DNA of 64,000 nucleotides, from NCBI RefSeq assembly GCF_001017175.1, contig NZ_LCYG01000042.1, forward strand, positions 87,708 to 151,707, written 5' to 3'. Source of the DNA: Microvirga vignae (GTDB taxonomy: Bacteria; Pseudomonadota; Alphaproteobacteria; Rhizobiales; Beijerinckiaceae). The notes under the pieces were generated by a model. It had not been told where the DNA came from and ran no database searches. It saw nothing but the letters and a program-made list of their open reading frames with translations. Shown here in pieces: positions 49,300 to 57,480 of the stretch; within the stretch, counting starts at the first letter, position 1, and each line of letters starts with the position of its first letter. The position numbers and the translations under genes were made by a program.

Positions 49300-50234
49300 G
49301 GGAGAGGTCGCCCGTGCCCCAGAATACCACCGACGCTCACCTTGCCGATGATCGCCCCCGAGGCATCCGCCACCGGCAGGGCCTTCCGCCCTGACCACAT
49401 GAGACGCGAAAGCGCATCGTGGAGGCTCTCAGAAGCCGTAATCGGCTCGCCCTCGGCGCTGCCCGGTTCGAGAGCGTCCTGCACTTTGGTGAGGGTCAGA
49501 AGCCGGAAAGGTCGCTCCGCTGTTCCGACAAGTCGCTCCACAAACTCATCGGCCGGGTGCATCAGCAACTCGGCGGGTGTCGCATGCTGCAAGAGCCGCG
49601 CCTGATCCATGACGGCGATACGGTCGCCGAGATGGAAGGCCTCGTTCATGTCATGGGTGACGAGAACGATGGTCGTTCCCAATCGACGCTGAATGGCAAG
49701 AAGATCGTCCTGAGCCTTGGAGCGGATCACCGCATCGAGCGCCCCGAACGGCTCATCCATCAAAAGAAGCGCAGGCCGTGCCGCCAGCGCACGCGCCACG
49801 CCGACACGCTGCTGCTGCCCACCGGATAATTCATGCGGGAATTTTTGGGCGAATTCCGCCGGATCGAGCTGGAAGAGATCGAGCAATTCCTCGACGCGTT
49901 GTGCGATCTTCTTGCGGTCCCATCCGAGCAGGCGCGGTACGGTAGCGATGTTGGCGGCGACCGTCCGATGCGGGAACAACCCATAGCCCTGAATGACATA
50001 GCCGATGCGATGTCTCAGCTCATCTTCCGGGATCGAGCGCGTATCCTCCCCATCGATGAGAACGCGTCCTGCCGTAGGCTCCACCAGACGGTTGATCATG
50101 CGCAGCAAGGTCGACTTGCCCGCGCCGGAGGTGCCTACGACCACGGTGATCGTGCCCTCCTCTACCTGGAAGGACACGTCGTCGACCACGGTGGTTGCAC
50201 CATAGCGCTTGGTGAGATGGTCGATCTCGATCAT
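49296..50234 (-). CDS. yehX: osmoprotectant ABC transporter ATP-binding protein, YehX-like
   Basis: 312 residues. Walker A VVGTSGAGKSTLLRMI, signature ELSGGQQQRVGVARALAARP, Walker B LLLMDEPFGALDAVIRS and the switch His in VTHDMNEAF are complete. The C-terminal 70 residues form a CBS-like regulatory piece (EPITASESLHDALSRLMWSG, ALPVADASGAIIGKVSVGG), as in ProV/OpuCA, possibly sensing ionic strength. It powers uptake of betaine or a related compatible solute. Overlaps both neighbours by ATGA. Confidence 0.95.
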   Translation of the reverse strand: MIEIDHLTKRYGATTVVDDVSFQVEEGTITVVVGTSGAGKSTLLRMINRLVEPTAGRVLIDGEDTRSIPEDELRHRIGYVIQGYGLFPHRTVAANIATVPRLLGWDRKKIAQRVEELLDLFQLDPAEFAQKFPHELSGGQQQRVGVARALAARPALLLMDEPFGALDAVIRSKAQDDLLAIQRRLGTTIVLVTHDMNEAFHLGDRIAVMDQARLLQHATPAELLMHPADEFVERLVGTAERPFRLLTLTKVQDALEPGSAEGEPITASESLHDALSRLMWSGRKALPVADASGAIIGKVSVGGILGHGRPLP

Positions 50235-51460
50235 GCGAGCGCCCCCTTGGCGATATCGACCAGGGAATCGAGGATGATGGATGCGGCAAAGGACAGGCCG
50301 ACCGTGGGAATGGCGCCGAGCAACACGAGATCGATGGCCGTCTGACCGATCCCCTGGAAGACGAAGCTGCCGAAGCCTCCTCCTCCGATGAGCGCCGCCA
50401 CCGTGGCAAGGCCGAGATTTTGGACGAGCACGATGCGGATGCCCGCAAGGATCACCGGAAGAGCAAGCGGCATCTCGATCTGCATCAGCCGCTGGCGCGC
50501 CGACATGCCCATGCCGCGCGCCGCATCGACGACGGCCGCAGGCACTTGGTTCAAGCCGGCAATCGTGTTGGCGACGATGGGAAGGAGCGCATAGAGAAAG
50601 AGAGCAATGAAAGCCGGTGTGGCCCCGATGCCCCGGATTCCGAGTGCTGCGGCTAAGGGCACGCTGGCCGCGATCGCGCCGAGCGGCGCCATGAGAAGGC
50701 CGAACAAGGCGATGCTCGGAATCGTCTGCACGATGCTCAAGCCCTGCAGCACCGCCGTCCGCAGCGTTCTCATGCGATGACCGGCGATACCAAGTGGAAT
50801 GCCCACGAGACAGGCTGCCGCCATGGAGCCGAAGGCAAGCAGGAGGTGCTGGCGAGCCTCACGCCAGAAGCTGTCTGCGCGGGTGTGATATTCCTTGAGG
50901 ATCGAGAGATCGTCCCAAATCCCTGAGACGAGCAGGAAAGCCAGAGCGCTCACACCAGCAGCCAAAGCTGCGAGACGCCCATAAGGATCAAGCTTCATGC
51001 GCGCGAAGGCATCGATGGCCAGCAGCGAGAATGACAAGGCCAGGAGCCAGAAGCCAAGCGACGGCGAAACGCGAGCAAAGCTGTTGCCGGCCGGCGTCAG
51101 GAAACCGGCGGAAAGACCCAGGGACGGGAGCAGAATGGCAAGACCGATCACGGCTAATCCCAACCGGCCGAGCGGCTCGCGCACCAGCACGCTCCCGACG
51201 GCGACGCCGAGCGCCACCGCCGCCACGACCGCGCCCATGGAGATCGGCAGCGCCTCGATCAGCAGGCGTGCCTCACCGGACGCGATGCGGGTGGCGCGAT
51301 AGGTGGCAAAGGGAGCGGCAAAGAGCGCGATACCAATGAGAATGGCGATCACGCTCCCGAGCCGGTCGAGGGAGAACGCGGGGCGTGGCGGAAGCATGCC
51401 GAGCGCGCTCGTCCGGGATGTCACGGAACTCACGTTGAACCTTAGTCTTTTCTTGGCCAC
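50231..51460 (-). CDS. yehY: osmoprotectant ABC transporter permease, YehY-like
   Basis: 409 residues, matching the long YehY type (E. coli 385). Four extra N-terminal membrane segments (about 30-190) precede a binding-protein-dependent permease domain (from about 205) with DAARGMGMSARQRLMQIEMP. Start: GTG 51460; a GTG at 51433 preceded by AAGG is also likely. Together with YehW it forms the transmembrane pair. Gene order SBP-YehY-YehX-YehW equals E. coli osmF-yehYXW. Confidence 0.93.
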   Translation of the reverse strand: MAKKRLRFNVSSVTSRTSALGMLPPRPAFSLDRLGSVIAILIGIALFAAPFATYRATRIASGEARLLIEALPISMGAVVAAVALGVAVGSVLVREPLGRLGLAVIGLAILLPSLGLSAGFLTPAGNSFARVSPSLGFWLLALSFSLLAIDAFARMKLDPYGRLAALAAGVSALAFLLVSGIWDDLSILKEYHTRADSFWREARQHLLLAFGSMAAACLVGIPLGIAGHRMRTLRTAVLQGLSIVQTIPSIALFGLLMAPLGAIAASVPLAAALGIRGIGATPAFIALFLYALLPIVANTIAGLNQVPAAVVDAARGMGMSARQRLMQIEMPLALPVILAGIRIVLVQNLGLATVAALIGGGGFGSFVFQGIGQTAIDLVLLGAIPTVGLSFAASIILDSLVDIAKGALA

Positions 51461-51492
51461 CCTGTTTTCGCTTTGCGCGACACGTCGTGCCC

Positions 51493-52407
51493 TTACTTGA
51501 TGAAGCCCTTGGATTTCAGATAATCGGCCGCAACCGCTTTCGCCGCTTCGCCAGCCACCTGCACGCGGGCGTTCAGCTTCTGGAGGGTGGTCAGATCGAG
51601 TGAGGCGAAGATGGGCTTGAGGATGTCCGCGATCTTCGGGTTCTCCTTCAGCACGACTTCACGAATGATGGGCGCCGGCGCATAGACGGGCTGCACGCCC
51701 TTGTCGTCCTCCAGCACCACGAGGCCTGACGGTGCGATGCCGCCATCGGTGCCATAAACCATGGCGGCATTGGCGCCATTGGTCTGCTCGGCCGCCGCCT
51801 TGATGGTCGCCGCCGTATCGCCGCCGGAGAGCACGATGAGCTGCTCGGGCTTCATCGTGAAGCCATAGGTCTTCTGGAAGGACGGGAGAGCTGCGTCCGA
51901 ATTCACGAATTCGGCGGAGGCCGCGAGCTTGACCTGGCCGCCACCGGAAACCCACTTGCCGAAATCGGTGAGGGTCTTGAGCTTGTTGGCTTCCGTCACG
52001 TCCCTGCGCAACGCGATGGCCCAAGTGTTGTTGGCGGGCGCGGGATCGAGCCAGACGATCTTGTTGGCGTCGTAATCAAGCTTCTTGGCGGTCTCGAAAC
52101 CCTTGGCTGCATCCTTCCAGAGCGGATCGTCCGCCCGGTTGAAGAAGAAGCCCGCATTGCCGGTATATTCCGGGTAAATGTCGATCTCGCCCGCAGTGAT
52201 CGCCTTGCGCACCACCGGCGTCGCGCCGAGCTGGATGCGGTCCTGCGTCTTGATGCCAGCCGCCTCGAGGCTGAGCAGGATCATGTTGCCGAGAACCGAT
52301 CCTTCCGTGTCGATCTTCGACGACACGACGACGTCGGCCTTGGCAGGGCTCAAGGCCAAAAGGCCGAGGCCCAAAGCAGCAACAAAGGCGTTCAGAACGG
52401 GTTTCAT
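51493..52407 (-). CDS. osmF: osmoprotectant-binding protein, OsmF/YehZ-like
   Basis: 304 residues. Signal peptide residues 1-24 (ends SPAKA). The mature protein follows E. coli OsmF throughout: VSSKIDTEGSVLGNMILLSL, IDIYPEYTGNAGFFFN, PAPANNTWAIALRRDV, VKLAASAEFVNSDAALPSFQ, NAAMVYGTDGGIAPSGL. It binds glycine betaine or a related quaternary amine in the periplasm, usually with low affinity in this family. It heads the operon. The 184 bp upstream should carry its promoter. A decayed paralogue lies at 55816-56687. Confidence 0.95.
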   Translation of the reverse strand: MKPVLNAFVAALGLGLLALSPAKADVVVSSKIDTEGSVLGNMILLSLEAAGIKTQDRIQLGATPVVRKAITAGEIDIYPEYTGNAGFFFNRADDPLWKDAAKGFETAKKLDYDANKIVWLDPAPANNTWAIALRRDVTEANKLKTLTDFGKWVSGGGQVKLAASAEFVNSDAALPSFQKTYGFTMKPEQLIVLSGGDTAATIKAAAEQTNGANAAMVYGTDGGIAPSGLVVLEDDKGVQPVYAPAPIIREVVLKENPKIADILKPIFASLDLTTLQKLNARVQVAGEAAKAVAADYLKSKGFIK

Positions 52408-52591
52408 ATCGGGTCCCCATCAGCGTGATCAGACGAGCGCTAAGCTATTTCTAGGTCACGCTTGGCATTTAAGCAGAGGGAGCACCGTGAGTCCCGGCCT
52501 CCCAGGTCAAAACTTCGTGTCAGAACGACAGCATCCACCACCGGCCGGGGCCGGCAGTGGATGACGCGAAGAGGGACGGATCTGTCGGCTT

Positions 52592-52801
52592 TTAAGCGCT
52601 CAGGGCCGACGAAGGCTCCTGGGCGATGGTGAAGCGCACCTGCGCCTGCGGACGGTGATCCTCGGAGAGGATGCGCCAGGTGCGCTCGGCCTCGGTGCGG
52701 CTCTCGAAGGGGCCGACAACGCGCTCGGTGCCCTGGATCAGGCTTTCGCAGTCGCAGGAGGTATACTCGCCGCCCACCACCCAGAAACGAGACTTTTGCA
52801 T
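52592..52801 (-). CDS. DUF4170 small protein
   Basis: 69 residues from the ATG at 52801; CGGAG lies 9-13 bases upstream, better than the earlier ATG in the open frame. WVVGGEYTSCDCESLIQGTE, VVGPFESRTEAERTWRILSE and VRFTI are the DUF4170 pattern of alphaproteobacteria. Function unknown. It is divergent from the RamB/ScfR-like gene and 184 bp upstream of osmF on the same strand. Confidence 0.88.
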   Translation of the reverse strand: MQKSRFWVVGGEYTSCDCESLIQGTERVVGPFESRTEAERTWRILSEDHRPQAQVRFTIAQEPSSALSA

Positions 52802-52969
52802 GGTCGTTCTCCGTTGTGACCTGAGAGCCAACGCTCTCATCATAAAATTTACATCCGTTGACAAAAGGGCTGCCTAAGCCACAAACTCTGTGCATCGGCG
52901 GGCCGTCTGAAAGGTATAATCCTTGAAGATGTCTTTGTTTCAATGGCTGATTTCGAAAGAAAAGTGGCC

Positions 52970-52986
52970 TTGTAAATTGCCGACAG
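52970..52986. promoter_or_regulatory. candidate regulator site upstream of the RamB/ScfR-like gene
   Basis: TTGTAAATTGCCGACAG shares its first nine bases and GACA with the site TTGTAAATTATTGACAA in front of aceA (40444-40460). It lies 34 bp before the regulator start. Confidence 0.4.
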
Positions 52987-53002
52987 AGCTTGGTGAGTAA
53001 AC

Positions 53003-53020
53003 TTGTAAAAAGATTTACAA
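53003..53020. promoter_or_regulatory. perfect palindrome directly before the regulator start codon
   Basis: TTGTAAA-AAGA-TTTACAA ends at the base before the ATG at 53021. It covers the place of a ribosome-binding site, and no Shine-Dalgarno sequence is otherwise seen. Autorepression, perhaps with a leaderless or weakly translated message, is inferred. Confidence 0.55.
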
Positions 53021-54454
53021 ATGGATGAGAGCAGAAAACTCTTCGTCGGCCCGCGCCTCAAGCGCCTGCGGCGGGACCTCAATTTGAGTCAGGCTCGAAT
53101 GGCCGAAGAGCTCGGGCTCTCGCCGAGTTATTTGAACCTCATGGAGCGTAACCAGCGCCCTATCACGGCGCAGGTGCTGATCCGCCTGGCTCATGCCTAT
53201 TCCCTGGACCCACGCGAATTCGCCAATGACGATCACGAGCGCACGGTCTCGGAGCTCGAGGAGATCTTCGCCGATCCACTCTTTCGTAGCGCGCCGGTCT
53301 CCCGCATCGAGCTGCGCGAGACCATCGAGAGCGCCCCCACCCTCGTCGATGCGGTCAACCGTCTCTACCGCGCCTATCAGGCCATGCGCGGGGCACGCGA
53401 GGCGGTGACGCCCAGCCTGAACGATCGGGATCGCGCCGAGGATGCGCCGCAGATCAACCCGGTGGACCGGGTGCGCGAGCTGATCCACGAGGCGAAGAAC
53501 CATTTTCCGGAACTGGACGAGGCCGCCGAGTCGCTTGCTTCCGATCTTGCCGTCACCGGACACGAGCCCTTCTTCGCGATCGCGGAACGTCTCCGCTCGA
53601 AGCACGGCATCCGCGTGCGCGTCATGCCCATCGACGTGATGTCGGACAATTTGCGGCGCTACGATCATCACCGCCGCCAGCTCCTGATTTCGGAACTCGT
53701 CGATCCGTCCGGCCGCACGTTCCAGGCCGCTTATCAGCTCGCCTTTGCCGAGATGCGCAACACCATCGATGCGCTCGCCGCGAAGCTCGAACCCACCGAT
53801 GGCCCGGCGCGGCGGCTGCTGCGCGTGTCCTTCGGCAATTACTTCGCCGGCGCACTCATGATGCCCTATGGGAAATTCCATACGGCAGCGGAAGCCTTGG
53901 GCTACGACGTGGAGGTGCTGGGCGCGCGCTTCGGTGCGAGCTTCGAGCAGGTGGCGCACCGCCTCACGACGCTCGCACGCCCCGGCGCACGCGGCATTCC
54001 CTTCTTCCTCGTTCGCGTGGATGCGGCGGGCAACGTGTCGAAGCGCTTCTCATCCGGACGCTTCCCGTTCTCGCAATTCGGCGGCACCTGCCCGCTCTGG
54101 AACCTGCATTCCACCTTCAGAACGCCGCGACAGGTGGTAACCCAAATCATCGAATTGCCCGACGGCTCACGCTGGTTCTCCATGGCCCGTTCGGTCAAGC
54201 GCGCCTTCAATCCCTGGGGGATGCCCGATCCGCAATTCGTGGTGGGTCTTGGCTGCGAACTGAAATACGCCCATCGCCTCGTCTATGCGCGGGGCCTCGA
54301 TCTTTCCTCCGCAGACGCCACGCCCATCGGCATCAATTGCCGCCTATGCGAGCGCGTTGCCTGCCCACAGCGTGCAGCGCCGCCGATGATGCATGCGCTG
54401 ATCGTAGATGAGATGAGACGCGGCGTTTCGCCGTTCGAGTTCGACGCGACGTGA
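53021..54454 (+). CDS. XRE-family regulator with IrrE-like and DUF2083 domains (RamB/ScfR type)
   Basis: 477 residues. Helix-turn-helix at about 10-65 (RLRRDLNLSQARMAEELGLS then PSYLNLMERNQRPIT). An IrrE/ImmA-like domain spans about 180-275; its HExxH zinc motif is replaced (YQLAFAEMRNTI), so no protease activity is expected. The C-terminal DUF2083 region (about 300-470) has FPFSQFGGTCPLWNLHSTF and the cysteine cluster CRLCERVACPQRAAPP. Relatives are RamB of Corynebacterium and ScfR-type short-chain fatty acyl regulators, which control glyoxylate-cycle or fatty-acid genes. aceA lies 13 kb away and has a similar site. Confidence 0.9.
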   Translation: MDESRKLFVGPRLKRLRRDLNLSQARMAEELGLSPSYLNLMERNQRPITAQVLIRLAHAYSLDPREFANDDHERTVSELEEIFADPLFRSAPVSRIELRETIESAPTLVDAVNRLYRAYQAMRGAREAVTPSLNDRDRAEDAPQINPVDRVRELIHEAKNHFPELDEAAESLASDLAVTGHEPFFAIAERLRSKHGIRVRVMPIDVMSDNLRRYDHHRRQLLISELVDPSGRTFQAAYQLAFAEMRNTIDALAAKLEPTDGPARRLLRVSFGNYFAGALMMPYGKFHTAAEALGYDVEVLGARFGASFEQVAHRLTTLARPGARGIPFFLVRVDAAGNVSKRFSSGRFPFSQFGGTCPLWNLHSTFRTPRQVVTQIIELPDGSRWFSMARSVKRAFNPWGMPDPQFVVGLGCELKYAHRLVYARGLDLSSADATPIGINCRLCERVACPQRAAPPMMHALIVDEMRRGVSPFEFDAT

Positions 54455-54976
54455 TCAGGGGGCAACAGGCCGGTCATGCCGGTAGAAGGCATTAGAAATC
54501 CCGTTCAGGTCCCGCACCCCCGTGAACGTCATTCCGATCTTCTCCAGCACCCGGCGTGAAACCTTGTGCTCCGCGACCGCAAAGCCGATCGTATGATCGA
54601 GCGGCGTCACCTTGTAGATCCAGGTCAGGAGAGCGCTCGCCACCTCCGTCGCATAGCCCTTTCCCCAAACATTTCGCGTGAAACTGTAACCGATTTCGAG
54701 TTCGCCGGTCTCCTCGAAGCGGCTGAAGCCAGCCCGACCGATGAACCGGCCTGCCGAGTCGAGTACCTTGAATTTCGACCAGCCATGCTCAGCGTAATCG
54801 GCGCGGAAACAGACAAATTTTTCCCGAAGAATCGGCTCGTCCCAAACGTTCTCGCCCGCTTCCAGAAAATGCTGGACCTCCGGGTCGCTGTGCAAACCTG
54901 CAAACAACGGGAAGTCCTCTTCCTGCCATGGATAGAGCCGCAAGCGCTCCGTGGTGAGCACGGCATCCGCATTCAT
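54455..54976 (-). CDS. GNAT family N-acetyltransferase (RimJ/RimL-like)
   Basis: 173 residues. TERLRLYPWQEEDFPLFAGL at the start, GRAGFSRFEETGELEIGYSF, NVWGKGYATEVASALLTW (acetyl-CoA P-loop) and the C-terminal GFAVAEHKVSRRVLEKIGM are typical of the RimJ/RimL-type GNAT group, which acetylates N-termini or small amines. The substrate is unknown. Its start overlaps the stop of the amidotransferase gene (ATGA), so they are co-translated. Its stop abuts the regulator's stop on the other strand. Confidence 0.9.
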   Translation of the reverse strand: MNADAVLTTERLRLYPWQEEDFPLFAGLHSDPEVQHFLEAGENVWDEPILREKFVCFRADYAEHGWSKFKVLDSAGRFIGRAGFSRFEETGELEIGYSFTRNVWGKGYATEVASALLTWIYKVTPLDHTIGFAVAEHKVSRRVLEKIGMTFTGVRDLNGISNAFYRHDRPVAP

Positions 54977-55701
54977 ACGGGGGTCCGCTCATCGAGCCAG
55001 TGGTCGAGGAACCGGTCGATCCAGCGCGAGACATGGGGATCGTACTGGAAGCGCCCGTCGAGCTGGCGGACACGATCCTGTGCACCGGGCGTGGACAACC
55101 GCTCCTCGGCCACCACGGTCCAGCGGCAGATCATGGCGTGGGTGACTTCGGGATGGAACTGCAGACCGAAGGCCTTCTCGCCGACCTGAATCGCCTGCGT
55201 CGGAAAATCGTCGCCCGTGGCGAGCGTCTCGGCACCCGAGGGGCAATCGAAGCCCTCGCGATGCCAGTGATAGACATGACTCGGCCAGGGAACACCCCAG
55301 ACCTCGCTCAGGCGTTCTCCGGCTTCCGTCGGCAGCAGAGGATAATAGCCGATCTCGGCGCGGCCTTCCGGGTGCTGCCACACGCCAGCTCCCAGGTGCT
55401 TCGCGAGCATCTGGGCACCGAGGCAAAGCCCTAGGAAGGGTTTGCTCTCTTTCAGGGGAACGCCGACCCAATCGATCTCCGTCTTGATGAAATCGTCCGG
55501 ATCATTTGCGCTCATCGGACCGCCGAAGATGACGGCGCCCGCATGTTCGCCAAGCGTCTCAGGCAACGGATCCCCAAAGCGAGGGCGGCGGATATCGAGC
55601 CGGTGGCCGCGCTCCGCTAGCAGACGTCCGACGCGGCCCGGCGTCGAATGCTCCTGATGAAGGACAATAAGTATCGGGGCCTTGGCTCCCTCTCTAGCCA
55701 T
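54973..55701 (-). CDS. class I glutamine amidotransferase-like protein
   Basis: 242 residues from the ATG at 55701, GGAG 8-11 bases upstream; the frame is open 21 codons further. The triad is visible: nucleophile Cys93 in FLGLCLGAQML, and His/Glu in GLQFHPEVTH. VIFGGPMSANDPDD forms the oxyanion side. It belongs to the GMP-synthase-like stand-alone amidotransferases, some of which hydrolyse gamma-glutamyl compounds. Substrate unknown. It is coupled to the GNAT gene. Confidence 0.88.
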   Translation of the reverse strand: MAREGAKAPILIVLHQEHSTPGRVGRLLAERGHRLDIRRPRFGDPLPETLGEHAGAVIFGGPMSANDPDDFIKTEIDWVGVPLKESKPFLGLCLGAQMLAKHLGAGVWQHPEGRAEIGYYPLLPTEAGERLSEVWGVPWPSHVYHWHREGFDCPSGAETLATGDDFPTQAIQVGEKAFGLQFHPEVTHAMICRWTVVAEERLSTPGAQDRVRQLDGRFQYDPHVSRWIDRFLDHWLDERTPV

Positions 55702-55815
55702 GGCCCTGCTCCGCTGCATCGGCCTTCCAGACCTGAGGCGGGCGACGGGTGAACGCGAGGACAAATCGACTGAACATGGCGCGATTATTCAGAGGAGGCC
55801 TGTCTTCCGCAAGGG

Positions 55816-56687
55816 CTATGGCGATGTTCTCGAGCCGGCTCTCGGTGCGGCTCCCAACGCGTCGAGATAACGCCTCGCCACATCCCGGGCCGGTTTTTCC
55901 TCAATAGCGATCTCGGCGTTGAGGGGCTGGAGTTTGGCCGTCGTCGGGGAGGTGAAGACCGGAGCCAGGGCCTGGGCGATCTCAGGTATCGCTGCAGAGT
56001 CTCCGTGCCGATCACCGGCGCCGGCTCGTCAACGATCGGCGCGCCGATGGTGCGGCACGCATGGCCTTCATATATCGCCTCTTGGCTGAACGGCGCTTCT
56101 GCCCCGCGGAAAGCGGAAGCCGTACACGTTCTCGAAGGCCGGAAGAGCCGCCGGGCTGTCCACAAACTTGGCGGAAGCCGCAAGCCTGGAATCGGCAGAT
56201 CCCACGGCTTGAGCGAAATCCACCATGGTCGTCAGATTGAGACGCCGCGCCACATCACCCCGGACGGCGATCAACCATGTGTTGTTGGCGGGAGCCGGGG
56301 GAACCACACCAGCTTGTGACGCTCGGCGGCCGGCCGTTTGATGGTCTCGAAAGCAATATCGGGCGATCTCCAGGCCGGATCGCCCTCCCTTTGATGGGAG
56401 GAGGCCCCATTGCCCGTATACTCGGGATAGGTGTCGATCTCTCCCGAAAGAAGGGCGGACCGGACCTTCCGACTCGGCCCCAGCTGCAGGCGCAGATCGA
56501 CCGGGATGCCTTCGCGTTCGAGGGCGAGAGCGATCATGCTGCCGAGCAGGGCTCCTTCGGTGTCGGCTTTCGAGCCGATGACGACCTGGAACTGCCCTTG
56601 AGCCAAGCCCGGACCGCTGGTGAGAGCCCAGACAAGACCTAAGGCGAAGAGTCGCACAGGACTTCCGCAAAGTCTGGACTTCACCAT
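55816..56687 (-). pseudogene. second OsmF/YehZ-like binding-protein gene, decayed
   Basis: The start is intact: signal peptide, then VVIGSKADTEGALLGSMIAL, LLSGEIDTYPEYTGNGA. At about 56290 the frame shifts (the text LVWFPRLPPTTHG should read PPAPANNTW), continues as NNTWLIAVRGDVARRLNLTT, LAASAKFVDSPAALPAFENV, YGFRFPRG. The middle section is deleted; a fragment EPAPVIGTETLQRY survives, then another shift leads to EIAQALAPVF, LQPLNAEIAIEEKPARDVAR and a stop at 55816. At least three lesions. It is a paralogue of the intact osmF gene 3.4 kb away, with no transporter genes beside it. Confidence 0.85.
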
Positions 56688-56920
56688 CGCTTTTTTCGAA
56701 CAGAGTCAGGTTCTTGGGGACCTATGCAATTGGAACCAGCCGCTCTAAGATCAAGCCGGGTATAAAGCATAGGGACTCTGAGGGGGCCTTCGCCTTTTGC
56801 ACCCTCGTGCAAGGATGATAGAACCTTCTGATTCCCGAAACGGCCTTTGCAGGCACCTGGGACAGGTCTGGTGCCGCGAATGTCGATCTTCTGGCGTCTT
56901 GCGTGAAAGAAAGAGAAAAC

Positions 56921-57313
56921 GTGACTGACAGCTTGAAAAGCGAAGGGGATCTCACCGGTCTGCGCATTCTAGTCGTGGAGGACGAGGCGGCGATCTCTCT
57001 GCTGCTGGAAGACATGCTCCTCGATTTCGGCTGTGAGGTGATCGGCCCGGCCGCGCGCCTTTCCGCTGCGCTTGATGCTGTCGCCCGCGAGCAGATGGAC
57101 CTTGCCATTCTCGACGTGAACGTGGCGGGTGAGCCGATCTATCCGGTGGCCGAAGCTCTGGCTGAGCGCTCCATTCCCTTCGTGTTCTCGACGGGATACG
57201 GCAGCGCGGGCATCCGTGACGCCTTCCGTGATCGCCCGGTCCTTCAGAAGCCTTTTGCCCAGCATGATCTGAAGCAGAAGCTGATCCTGGCCCGGAACAA
57301 GAGCGCCTCCTGA
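56921..57313 (+). CDS. receiver-only response regulator
   Basis: 130 residues from the GTG at 56921 (AAGAAAGAG upstream; a GTG at 56903 is an alternative). ILVVEDEAAISLLLEDMLLD carries the acidic pocket, the phospho-acceptor Asp is in LAILDVNVAGEPIYPVAEAL, and VLQKPF has the conserved Lys. No output domain. It resembles the receivers that accompany HWE/HisKA_2 kinases (FSTGYG then KPF). It is 168 bp upstream of the FecR-TPR gene on the same strand. Its partner kinase is not in the immediate surroundings, unless it is the hybrid kinase at 44237. Confidence 0.9.
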   Translation: MTDSLKSEGDLTGLRILVVEDEAAISLLLEDMLLDFGCEVIGPAARLSAALDAVAREQMDLAILDVNVAGEPIYPVAEALAERSIPFVFSTGYGSAGIRDAFRDRPVLQKPFAQHDLKQKLILARNKSAS

Positions 57314-57480
57314 GCACCCGAAGCCGAGCTTTTCGCCCTTTTCTCTCGCCTCTTCCGTTGCGGAATAGCCACTGTGCCATAGAGCACAGAAGAGTCCTTC
57401 TGAAACAGCTTTGATCTTGCCTTATTCCTGCTGAGCTTAAATTCCGCAGAGTAAAAGTAACGTTATCACAGCTATCCTCC

